A DNA stretch of 6,431 nt from Candidatus Cloacimonadota bacterium (lineage in GTDB: Bacteria; Cloacimonadota; Cloacimonadia; Cloacimonadales; TCS61): contig JAMOPB010000454.1 in the NCBI GenBank assembly GCA_027064945.1, forward strand, positions 1 to 6,431. The letters are read 5' to 3'. Shown one piece after another: positions 1 to 5,303 of this stretch. The notes under the pieces are model-generated. The model ran no database searches. It was not told where the DNA came from and saw only the letters and a program-made list of their open reading frames with translations. Position 1 is the stretch's first letter; each line of letters opens with the position of its first letter. Position numbers and translations under genes: made by a program.

Positions 1-1745
1 CAGTTATCTATATACGGTTCTGATGCTGAACCAATATAGATTCCACAACTATCACACAATGAAATTGCAGTATTTTTAATTATGGGATCCGACCACATTA
101 TATCAATCCCGTTTCCATCACAGTTTTCAATTGTACAGTTATCTATAAGAGGGTTGGTTTGATACATGTAAATTCCATGACCGTTACCATTATTTATTTC
201 ACATCCCGTAATAGTTACCGAGCTGTCCTGATCAGCACTACGAATCATTATGCTGGCAGGTCCGTAAGATGTATCATCTCTGAATCCTGCTCTGTCAATT
301 TCACAAGCATTTAGAATACTTCCGAGATCATTATAATAAAAGTGAATACCTTCCCAATTTCCGTCTGAAATTGGTTCAAATTTTACACTGTCTGCTAAAA
401 TAACTCCAATAATTTTAAGTCCGGTATTATCATCGAAATATAAATCGCTATTTGTAGGTAATTGCAATGTAGCATTTTCTTCTACTGTTACCTCTCCATA
501 AATATTATAATGATTAGGTCTTTTCAACCATATAGCATTTTGAGTTATATTACCACCGATAACATAAACTCCATCCGGATTGTTAGTACCCATACACAAT
601 ATATTATCTGCAGGTAGTTGCCCGACAATATTTGGATGAACCCTAACCGCCACAGAATCATTCCCATAAATCCCAACTTCATCTATAATGGTAAAAATTG
701 CATCCGCTCCTGTTAAATTTAAACCGCAACCTTCATTCCCATAAATATCTACATACGAAAGTGTGACATCACCTGTTGCATGAATGCCATCACCGCCGTT
801 TTCCAAAATTACCGTGTCGGAGATAACCAAGTCACCTGTTGAATAAAAACCGGCACCATTATGTCTTATAAATGAATTGGCAATTGTTACAGATGCTTCA
901 TAGTTTCCGTGGATTATCATACCGGCTGCATCATTAGTATCGGCAACACAGTTTGTAAATGTTACTGTTGCAGTACCGTTATTGATGCTATGAATATTAA
1001 CGCCTTCTAAATTATTATTGAAATGGCAATCCGTGAAACTGAGAGTTACTACATTTTCGACTAAAACTCCGCGAGTAGTATTATTATCAAAGGAACAATC
1101 GGTGAAAGTTACGGTGTCACCCTGATATATATAAGCACCAGTGGCATGATCATCAAATGTGCAAGATTCAATTGTCGGGGAAGAACCATTTCTTACTTCA
1201 ATTGCAGCACCGTTGCAATTTACAATGTGAGGACTTGAATAGTGAGTAATAGTCATCGAACCACCGTTAAAAGTGCAATTAACAATGTCAGGATCCGAAT
1301 TATCTCTAATCGTTAATCCCGAATTGTTAAAAGTAGAATTTATGATAGTAGGAACAAGAGTATTGGTGCAATTCTCTATAGTTACACTGCAAGAGTTAAA
1401 ATCCGCATCTGAGACATAGCATTCTTCGGAAACATTATATAATTTCAGCCCTCCACCGGTACCATTGAATGTACCTCCGGAAGCATCCAGTACACCATTG
1501 ATCGTTAAATTGTGTTGAAGATAAATATTATCGCAATTTGCTCCAATGGTTAATGTTACCCCGCTAACAACAGAAATATTTGAAGATACATAATGTGTAT
1601 CTGGAGCACACCACGTTTCATTGGATGTGATATTTGTATTGTGATAATACTTTGTTGCCTGCAATTGTCCTAAAATCATTAACATTAAAGCAAACACAAT
1701 CACGTTAATAATTGATCTTTGATTGAAAATGTTTCTCTTTTCCAT
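1..1745 (-). CDS. Exported right-handed parallel beta-helix repeat protein (3' end beyond window)
   Basis: The minus-strand frame is open from the ATG at 1745-1743 to the window edge, giving 581 residues without a stop; the C-terminus is missing. AGGAGG at 1755-1750 fixes the start. Residues 1-30 look like a signal peptide: a basic start (MEKRN), a hydrophobic stretch (IINVIVFALMLMILG) and a likely cut after QLQA. The rest is repeats of about 20-25 residues of the type 'SSPTIESCTF' or 'VTFTDCSFDNN', rich in Asn, Gly, Thr and Cys, with G-(I/V/M)-x-(I/V/M) turns. This is the pectate-lyase/NosD-like beta-helix pattern. Near residue 465 the segment WEGIHFYYN resembles a 'W-x-G-I-x-F' motif common in such proteins. 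Family members are usually secreted or surface-bound adhesins or polysaccharide-active proteins. No catalytic residues could be assigned, so enzyme activity is not claimed. A C-terminal sorting domain, if any, would lie outside. It lies 15 bp downstream of the small gene at 1952-1761 and is probably cotranscribed with it. Confidence 0.9.
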   Translation of the reverse strand, partial: MEKRNIFNQRSIINVIVFALMLMILGQLQATKYYHNTNITSNETWCAPDTHYVSSNISVVSGVTLTIGANCDNIYLQHNLTINGVLDASGGTFNGTGGGLKLYNVSEECYVSDADFNSCSVTIENCTNTLVPTIINSTFNNSGLTIRDNSDPDIVNCTFNGGSMTITHYSSPHIVNCNGAAIEVRNGSSPTIESCTFDDHATGAYIYQGDTVTFTDCSFDNNTTRGVLVENVVTLSFTDCHFNNNLEGVNIHSINNGTATVTFTNCVADTNDAAGMIIHGNYEASVTIANSFIRHNGAGFYSTGDLVISDTVILENGGDGIHATGDVTLSYVDIYGNEGCGLNLTGADAIFTIIDEVGIYGNDSVAVRVHPNIVGQLPADNILCMGTNNPDGVYVIGGNITQNAIWLKRPNHYNIYGEVTVEENATLQLPTNSDLYFDDNTGLKIIGVILADSVKFEPISDGNWEGIHFYYNDLGSILNACEIDRAGFRDDTSYGPASIMIRSADQDSSVTITGCEINNGNGHGIYMYQTNPLIDNCTIENCDGNGIDIMWSDPIIKNTAISLCDSCGIYIGSASEPYIDN

Positions 1746-1749
1746 ACTT

Positions 1750-1755
1750 CCTCCT
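1750..1755 (-). promoter_or_regulatory. Ribosome binding site of the beta-helix gene
   Basis: A perfect AGGAGG lies 4 nt before the ATG at 1745, in the 15-bp gap after the stop codon of the upstream small gene. The spacing is short but usable. It supports the chosen start and independent translation of the second gene in a two-gene operon. Confidence 0.75.
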
Positions 1756-1760
1756 GTTCT

Positions 1761-1952
1761 TTATTTAATCTTTTTTTTATATTTGTTATACTTCATTTTA
1801 ATTTTTTGAATTTCCTCGTATTGTTCATAATCATCCCCCAGAATATAAAAATTGTGAACTTTCCCATCTTCATAAGTTACAGTAAAACCGACAGTTCTCT
1901 TTTCCGGTTTCTCAATTAATTCACTAATACTTTTAATTTTATTTTCTTTCAT
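1761..1952 (-). CDS. Small charged hypothetical protein, 63 residues
   Basis: I do not recognise this family. The preferred start is the ATG at 1952-1950, which has AGGGA (1962-1958) 5 nt upstream. A TTG five codons earlier would extend the frame to 1967, but that start lies ahead of this ribosome binding site and is less likely. The protein is MKENKIKSISELIEKPEKR followed by what looks like a beta-hairpin (VGFTVTYEDGKVHNFYI) and a strongly charged, Lys/Tyr-rich helix ending in KKKIK. There is no signal peptide or membrane segment, so it is probably cytoplasmic. It is the first gene of a likely operon with the exported beta-helix gene, and it sits opposite a TPR/sigma-54 regulator gene. The plausible protein composition, the ribosome binding site and the tight spacing favour a real gene. 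Its role is unknown. Confidence 0.6.
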   Translation of the reverse strand: MKENKIKSISELIEKPEKRTVGFTVTYEDGKVHNFYILGDDYEQYEEIQKIKMKYNKYKKKIK

Positions 1953-1976
1953 TTTATTCCCTATCAATTTTTGATA

Positions 1977-2004
1977 ATTATATATATAACAAGAATTGTA
2001 CCAA
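1977..2004 (-). promoter_or_regulatory. Alternative sigma-70-like promoter for the same operon
   Basis: On the minus strand, TTGGTA (2004-1999) and TATAAT (1982-1977) are separated by 16 nt. The -10 box is perfect and the -35 box matches TTGACA at four of six positions. The region is very AT-rich (TATATATATAAT), so a chance TATAAT is quite possible. It overlaps the sigma-54-like element, so at most one of them need be the main promoter. Confidence 0.35.
1988..2003 (-). promoter_or_regulatory. Candidate sigma-54 (-24/-12) promoter for the small gene and beta-helix operon
   Basis: Read on the minus strand, 2003-1988 is TGGTACAATTCTTGTT. It aligns with the sigma-54 consensus TGGCAC-N5-TTGC with GG (2002-2001) and GT (1990-1989) separated by the required 10 nt; the deviations are C to T in each half. 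Transcription would start near 1977, about 25 nt ahead of the ATG at 1952. A divergent gene encoding a GAFTGA-containing sigma-54 activator starts about 160 bp away. A competing reading is a sigma-70 promoter on the same strand: TTGGTA (2004-1999), 16 nt, then a perfect TATAAT (1982-1977). The sequence alone does not decide between them. Confidence 0.45.
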
Positions 2005-2038
2005 ACTATACATATGATATGAGATATTCCTATCCCCT

Positions 2039-2052
2039 TTGTTTATAAACAA
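2039..2052. promoter_or_regulatory. Perfect 14-bp palindrome, candidate operator or activator site
   Basis: TTGTTTATAAACAA is its own reverse complement over all 14 bases. It lies in the divergent intergenic region, centred about 69 bp upstream of the start predicted for the minus-strand sigma-54-like promoter and about 118 bp upstream of the regulator's ATG. Fis-type domains of sigma-54 activators bind dyad sites upstream of their promoters, so this is a reasonable enhancer-like candidate. An autoregulatory site for the plus-strand gene is equally possible. Palindromes of this length are uncommon by chance, but an AT-rich background weakens the case. Confidence 0.45.
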
Positions 2053-2111
2053 TTACAAAACAGGATACTGCTAAACTATTTTTTAAGAAAGGAAGAGCTT
2101 GACTAAAACTA

Positions 2112-2151
2112 GCGATTACGCCATTCGATTACGCAGTAATTACGAAATCGC
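2112..2151 (+). repeat. Triplicated ATTACG motif in the leader of the regulator gene
   Basis: CGATTACGC occurs at 2113-2121 and again at 2126-2134 (13-bp period). A third ATTACG starts at 2139 inside the palindrome GTAATTAC (2136-2143). GCGATT (2112-2117) can also pair with AATCGC (2146-2151). The block ends just before the GGAG ribosome binding site (2153-2156) and is richer in CpG than its surroundings. It could be a repeated protein site or a leader RNA structure; neither is proven. Confidence 0.5.
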
Positions 2152-2152
2152 C

Positions 2153-2156
2153 GGAG
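2153..2156 (+). promoter_or_regulatory. Ribosome binding site of the regulator gene
   Basis: GGAG lies 7 nt before the ATG at 2164 and supports that start. It directly follows the ATTACG repeat block, so any structure formed there could affect its accessibility. Confidence 0.6.
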
Positions 2157-2163
2157 TTGAAAA

Positions 2164-4476
2164 ATGGAAGAATTAAATGTGAAGTTATCTGAACTGAAAG
2201 AAGCCGGAAAAATTGATGAGTTTAGAATACTTGTTGATATTTTAGGAATCTGCTTGAATCAAAGAAATAATGATATATATATTTTTTTTGATAAATTTAT
2301 GAAAGCTTGGAGAGAATATCTTAAGTTTGATGATACTCCCAGTATTGATTTGAAGAAGCAATTTGGTAAAGCACTGCAAATTATTTTTTTGTTTATAAGA
2401 AAAACAAGTGATAAAGATAGATTTAATAAATTCTTCCCAATCTTTGAAGAATTCAATGATTTAATTGAAGACGACAATAATAAAATCAGTATTTATAATT
2501 CATTTGGCTATTTATTGAAGATTCAGCAGAAATTTGATCCGGCGATAAAGTTCTCAAAATTATCTTTAGAATTATTAAATAAAAACGGTGATATATTATC
2601 ATATCCAGGCAGATACACAAATTTAGGTTCTATCTATATTGAAAAAGGGGATTATAAAACAGCTGAGAAATATTTTTTACAAGGTTTGGAGTTTGCAAAT
2701 ACGAATAATTATCAATTTGCTATGCACGAAGCTCTTGCCGCTCTTGGAATATTAAAGATGAAAACAGAGCAGATAAATGAAGCAATTGGATACTTAATAA
2801 AAGCATTAAATCTTTTAGACAATAATCCCCAAAATGGAAATTTTATATCCATTGTTGGAAATATTGCAGCGTGTTATGCAACTATACAAAATCATAAAAA
2901 ATCTATGGAATATTACAATAAGTTACCCTTAGAATGGATGCACAAGAAGAATCCTTATTACTATTATTCAATTTTAATAAATAATTCTATAAATGAGTAT
3001 GTTTTAGAAAAATATGATATTGCAGAAACACATTTGCTAAAAGCTAAAAAATATGCTGAGGAAAAGAATAAAATAACGATTTTATTAACGAGTTTAATAA
3101 ATCTGGGAATTCTTTTTAATCGAAAGCGGGAGTATGATAAAGCTATCTCATATTTTCAAAAAGTTATCAGTATTGCAGATGAAAAGATATTTGCAAGACT
3201 ACTAAATGATTGTTATTATAATCTGGCAAATGCATATATGAATAATGAACAGCTAAAGCAGGCAATTATTTATTTTAGAAAATCTCAAAAACTCAGTAAT
3301 GAATTAGGACATACAAACAGAATTATATCAATATTACGAAAACTCTCCAATTGTTATTTCAAGATAGATCAACCAACAAAAGCGTATATAACAATAATGA
3401 AATATATAAAAGCCAAAGAAAAAGAAGAAGAATCTCATAAGGAAAAAGAGAAAAAAAAAGAGGTTTCTTATGAAGCGGGAAGAAGTGGTCAGTATAAATT
3501 CAGTGAGGGACTTTCTTTGATCTCACTCGAAATGAACAACAAAATAGGAAGCCAGATCATTGGAAAAAGTTTAGTAATGGATAGCGTTATCAAAAAAGCT
3601 TTTCTCGCATCCCGCAGCTCGGAAGCAAGCGTTCTCATCTTAGGAGAATCCGGAACCGGAAAAGATCTGATCGCAAAATTGATCCACTACGCAAGCGTTC
3701 GCCACACAGGACCTTTTGTGGCTGTGAACAGTGCTGTGTTTTGTGAAGGTTTGGTGCAAAGTGCATTATTCGGCCATAAGAAAGGAGCTTTTACGGGAGC
3801 CTCATACGATCACATCGGTTATTTTGAGGAAGCAAATAATGGCACGATTTTTCTTGATGAAATTTCTGAAATGCCACAGGATATTCAGGCAAATCTACTG
3901 CGTGTTTTAGAAAATAAAGTTATTAAGAGATTGGGTGATAACAAAAATCGCAAAACAGATTTCCGCCTTGTTTCTGCCAGCAACAAAGATATTTATAGTT
4001 TGATCGATGAAAATAAATTCCGCTTTGATCTGCTAAACCGAATAAATACAATTGAAATTCACATTCCGCCATTGCGAGAGAGAAAAGAAGATATTCCATT
4101 ATTGATTGAGTATTTTGTAAATATGATTTCCAATAAATTAAAGAAGAAACGACCTGTTATTTCACAAGCTGCTATTAATATGCTTTGCGATTATGATTAT
4201 CCCGGAAATGTAAGAGAATTAAATAACATAATCGAGAGATTGATATTATTTGGAGATAGCAATAAGATAAATAAGGAAGATATTTTTTTAGTAAATTCTA
4301 ATCAATCTAATTCTTCCGTTAAGGAAGAACTAAACAATCTAAATCTGGAAGAAAATGAGAATAAGCTTATCGCTGAAGCACTTAGAAGAACAAATAATGT
4401 GCAAGTGGAAGCAGCTAAGTTGTTGGGTATTTCTCCTTATGCGTTGTATCGAAGATTAAAAAAAATGAATCATTAA
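2164..4476 (+). CDS. TPR-domain sigma-54-dependent transcriptional activator (AAA+, Fis-type HTH)
   Basis: The gene encodes 770 residues and is complete. Residues about 107-418 form seven or eight tetratricopeptide repeats (for example LGSIYIEKGDYKTAEKYFL), a likely protein- or ligand-sensing input domain. A charged Lys/Glu linker follows (about 415-435). The sigma-54 AAA+ domain spans about 460-700: Walker A GESGTGK (494-500), the GAFTGA sigma-54 contact loop (541-546), Walker B GTIFLDE (560-566), the arginine-finger region FRFDLLNR (619-626) and sensor II PGNVREL (680-686). The C-terminus (about 730-768) is a Fis-type HTH, EAAKLLGISPYALYRRLKK. There is no receiver, GAF or PAS domain and no membrane segment, so it is probably cytoplasmic and not the partner of a classic two-component kinase. 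All motifs needed for ATP hydrolysis and remodelling of sigma-54 polymerase are present. It is divergent from the beta-helix operon, which has a sigma-54-like promoter, and is therefore the likely activator of that operon (inference). G+C rises sharply around the Walker A region. Confidence 0.93.
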   Translation: MEELNVKLSELKEAGKIDEFRILVDILGICLNQRNNDIYIFFDKFMKAWREYLKFDDTPSIDLKKQFGKALQIIFLFIRKTSDKDRFNKFFPIFEEFNDLIEDDNNKISIYNSFGYLLKIQQKFDPAIKFSKLSLELLNKNGDILSYPGRYTNLGSIYIEKGDYKTAEKYFLQGLEFANTNNYQFAMHEALAALGILKMKTEQINEAIGYLIKALNLLDNNPQNGNFISIVGNIAACYATIQNHKKSMEYYNKLPLEWMHKKNPYYYYSILINNSINEYVLEKYDIAETHLLKAKKYAEEKNKITILLTSLINLGILFNRKREYDKAISYFQKVISIADEKIFARLLNDCYYNLANAYMNNEQLKQAIIYFRKSQKLSNELGHTNRIISILRKLSNCYFKIDQPTKAYITIMKYIKAKEKEEESHKEKEKKKEVSYEAGRSGQYKFSEGLSLISLEMNNKIGSQIIGKSLVMDSVIKKAFLASRSSEASVLILGESGTGKDLIAKLIHYASVRHTGPFVAVNSAVFCEGLVQSALFGHKKGAFTGASYDHIGYFEEANNGTIFLDEISEMPQDIQANLLRVLENKVIKRLGDNKNRKTDFRLVSASNKDIYSLIDENKFRFDLLNRINTIEIHIPPLRERKEDIPLLIEYFVNMISNKLKKKRPVISQAAINMLCDYDYPGNVRELNNIIERLILFGDSNKINKEDIFLVNSNQSNSSVKEELNNLNLEENENKLIAEALRRTNNVQVEAAKLLGISPYALYRRLKKMNH

Positions 4477-4604
4477 CGTATGCGTTTTATTAATCTGATT
4501 TTATTACTGCTGCAGATTCAATTATTCCCCAAAAATAGAATAATGAAAATTTATCATAAAAAGATGTAAGACAAATGAATTACAATCCAGAAAGTAATAA
4601 TTAA

Positions 4605-4613
4605 TGTGGATAA
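4605..4613 (-). promoter_or_regulatory. DnaA box (exact, minus strand)
   Basis: TGTGGATAA on the plus strand is TTATCCACA on the minus strand, the strongest DnaA box form. It is the only exact box of the cluster in this orientation and marks its left end. Confidence 0.8.
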
Positions 4614-4662
4614 AATGAACACTATTCATAAGGTGTGAGGAAATTAAATTCCCCGTAAGAGG

Positions 4663-4671
4663 TTATTCACA
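4663..4671 (+). promoter_or_regulatory. DnaA box (TTATTCACA)
   Basis: This matches TTATNCACA exactly, with T at the variable position. A one-mismatch box, TTATCCAAA, follows at 4701-4709. Confidence 0.75.
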
Positions 4672-4746
4672 GATTGTAGATATATTCGGATTTAATTGGG
4701 TTATCCAAACTCATTTCTATTCTTAGCAATTAAAAAAAATGCCATG

Positions 4747-4755
4747 TTATCCACA
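4747..4755 (+). promoter_or_regulatory. DnaA box (exact)
   Basis: TTATCCACA, followed 11 bp later in the same orientation by the one-mismatch box TTAATCACA (4758-4766). It lies just left of the inverted repeat at 4765-4824. Confidence 0.8.
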
Positions 4756-4764
4756 TTTTAATCA

Positions 4765-4824
4765 CAGGTTTATTGTATTCTTTATTTATAAAAACTTATT
4801 GCTAATACAAAAATAATAAACCTG
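4765..4824. repeat. Long inverted repeat around an AT-rich loop in the origin
   Basis: CAGGTTTATT (4765-4774) is perfectly inverted as AATAAACCTG (4815-4824), 10 bp each. Inside these, TTGTATT (4773-4779) is inverted as AATACAA (4804-4810), offset by a few bases on the right arm. The central 4780-4803 is almost pure A+T. The element could extrude as a cruciform or hairpin; its place between DnaA boxes suggests a part in origin opening. Confidence 0.55.
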
Positions 4825-4844
4825 AAATAGTATTCAATTAAAAG

Positions 4845-4853
4845 TTATCCACA
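4845..4853 (+). promoter_or_regulatory. DnaA box (exact)
   Basis: TTATCCACA in the plus orientation, lying between the two most AT-rich stretches of the origin candidate. Confidence 0.8.
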
Positions 4854-4880
4854 AATCCAACATTTACATATTGTGAAAGG

Positions 4881-4930
4881 TTTATTTATTTATTCTAATG
4901 ATTTATAAAATAGCAAGTTATAAAAATAGA
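4881..4930. other. Candidate DNA unwinding element
   Basis: Only 6 of 50 bases are G or C (about 12%). The stretch is made of TTTATTTATT-like runs and lies 20 bp before the tandem pair of exact DnaA boxes at 4951-4971. Low melting stability next to boxes is the expected setting for strand opening. The similar stretch 4771-4820 is an alternative candidate. Confidence 0.45.
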
Positions 4931-4950
4931 AACTAAGGTTATCTACTCAC

Positions 4951-4971
4951 TTATCCACAAATTTATCCACA
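4951..4971 (+). promoter_or_regulatory. Tandem pair of exact DnaA boxes
   Basis: TTATCCACA at 4951-4959 and 4963-4971 are separated by 3 bp in direct orientation, a 12-bp period. This puts two DnaA molecules on nearly the same helix face. It is the densest pair of perfect sites in the block. Confidence 0.82.
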
Positions 4972-5060
4972 AAGAAAAAAAACAGAGAAATGGGCATAAA
5001 CCCTGAGTATATCTGCTCTTATCCCAAAATCAATCAAACCCGTAAAAGCATAATAAAATA

Positions 5061-5097
5061 GTTAATTAAGTCTATTTAGTGACTTTTCACAATTAAC
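5061..5097. repeat. Inverted repeat in the origin block
   Basis: GTTAATTAAGTC (5061-5072) pairs with GACTT (5081-5085) and, after a 5-nt bulge, with AATTAAC (5091-5097); the loop is 8 nt. CCCGT (5039-5043) and ACGGG (5096-5100) form outer inverted arms. There is no U-run after it, so it is not a standard terminator. Its function is unknown. Confidence 0.45.
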
Positions 5098-5100
5098 GGG

Positions 5101-5117
5101 ATCTTTTACAAAAAGAT
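5101..5117. repeat. Short perfect inverted repeat ATCTTTT-aca-AAAAGAT
   Basis: Seven-base arms flank a 3-nt spacer, just left of the phased DnaA-box cluster. GATCTTTT resembles the GATCT-plus-T-run 13-mers of some enterobacterial unwinding elements, but a single copy is weak evidence. Confidence 0.4.
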
Positions 5118-5143
5118 ATTAAAAAAGCGGGATTAATAGGTAG

Positions 5144-5185
5144 TTATACCCAATTGTATCCACACTTATACACCAGTTATCCACA
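5144..5185 (+). promoter_or_regulatory. Helically phased cluster of four DnaA boxes, one exact and three weak
   Basis: TTATACCCA (5144), GTATCCACA (5156), TTATACACC (5166) and the exact TTATCCACA (5177) start 12, 10 and 11 bp apart in one orientation. One strong box followed by weak ones at about one helical turn is how DnaA filaments assemble in known origins. The cluster ends 26 bp before the possible pgi -10 box. Confidence 0.65.
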
Positions 5186-5186
5186 A

Positions 5187-5216
5187 TGGTTCTTTCTATT
5201 TGAGCATAAGTATAAT
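5187..5216 (+). promoter_or_regulatory. Possible pgi promoter
   Basis: A perfect TATAAT -10 box lies at 5211-5216. The best -35 hexamer at 18-nt spacing is TGGTTC (5187-5192), a poor match. Transcription would start near 5223, leaving a leader of about 80 nt. The -35 area adjoins the DnaA box at 5177-5185, so DnaA binding might affect it. The AT-rich setting makes a chance match possible. Confidence 0.35.
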
Positions 5217-5291
5217 CCAAGTTATTATTACCGGATAAAAATTTCACTTGCACGAAAAAAACAAGTTTTCCAAAATTTCCTAAAATTTCTC

Positions 5292-5297
5292 AAGGAG
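5292..5297 (+). promoter_or_regulatory. Ribosome binding site of pgi
   Basis: AAGGAG with 6 nt to the ATG at 5304, near-optimal spacing. It settles the start of the isomerase gene. Confidence 0.8.
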
Positions 5298-5303
5298 CTA
5301 ATA

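Larger units (their letters stand above)
4605..5185. other. Candidate chromosomal replication origin (oriC)
   Basis: The 827-bp block between the regulator (ends 4476) and pgi (starts 5304) contains no plausible gene. It holds seven exact TTATNCACA DnaA boxes: 4605-4613 (minus strand), then 4663-4671, 4747-4755, 4845-4853, 4951-4959, 4963-4971 and 5177-5185 (all plus strand). There are at least five one-mismatch boxes (4701-4709, 4758-4766, 5144-5152, 5156-5164, 5166-5174), two stretches of about 12% G+C (4771-4820 and 4881-4930) and several inverted repeats. Box density, common orientation and adjacent easily melted DNA are what oriC shows. dnaA, dnaN and gidA are not in the window, and a DnaA-binding regulatory cluster (datA- or DARS-like) is the main alternative. 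In 4477-4604 I see only weak hairpins. Confidence 0.82.

Noticed and set aside
1..1745. Repeat-containing region as a CRISPR array or DNA repeat array
   Set aside because: The periodicity is at the protein level (beta-helix coils) with variable nucleotide sequence; no identical repeats with regular spacers are seen.
1719..1919. Plus-strand reading frame of 66 codons
   Set aside because: It overlaps the minus-strand small gene and the start of the beta-helix gene, has no ribosome binding site, and its Phe/Leu-rich product is what antisense AT-rich DNA gives.
1996..2023. Plus-strand sigma-70 promoter for the regulator (TTGTAC, 16 nt, TATGAG)
   Set aside because: Both hexamers are poor and the region is AT-rich; other weak combinations such as GATACT at 2064-2069 are equally good, so no promoter is assigned.
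2259..2477. Minus-strand reading frame of 72 codons
   Set aside because: It lies wholly inside the TPR regulator gene on the other strand and has no independent support.
4475..4544. Hairpins after the regulator stop (AACG/CGTT at 4475-4486, AATCTG/CAGATT at 4492-4518, ATTATTC/GAATAAT at 4521-4544) as a terminator
   Set aside because: Stems are short or AT-only, loops are long and none has a proper U-run directly after it, so no terminator is called.
5126..5147. TAG triplets before the phased DnaA boxes as a DnaA-trio element
   Set aside because: Only two scattered TAGs (AATAGGTAG) are present and not a regular run of triplets; too weak to claim.
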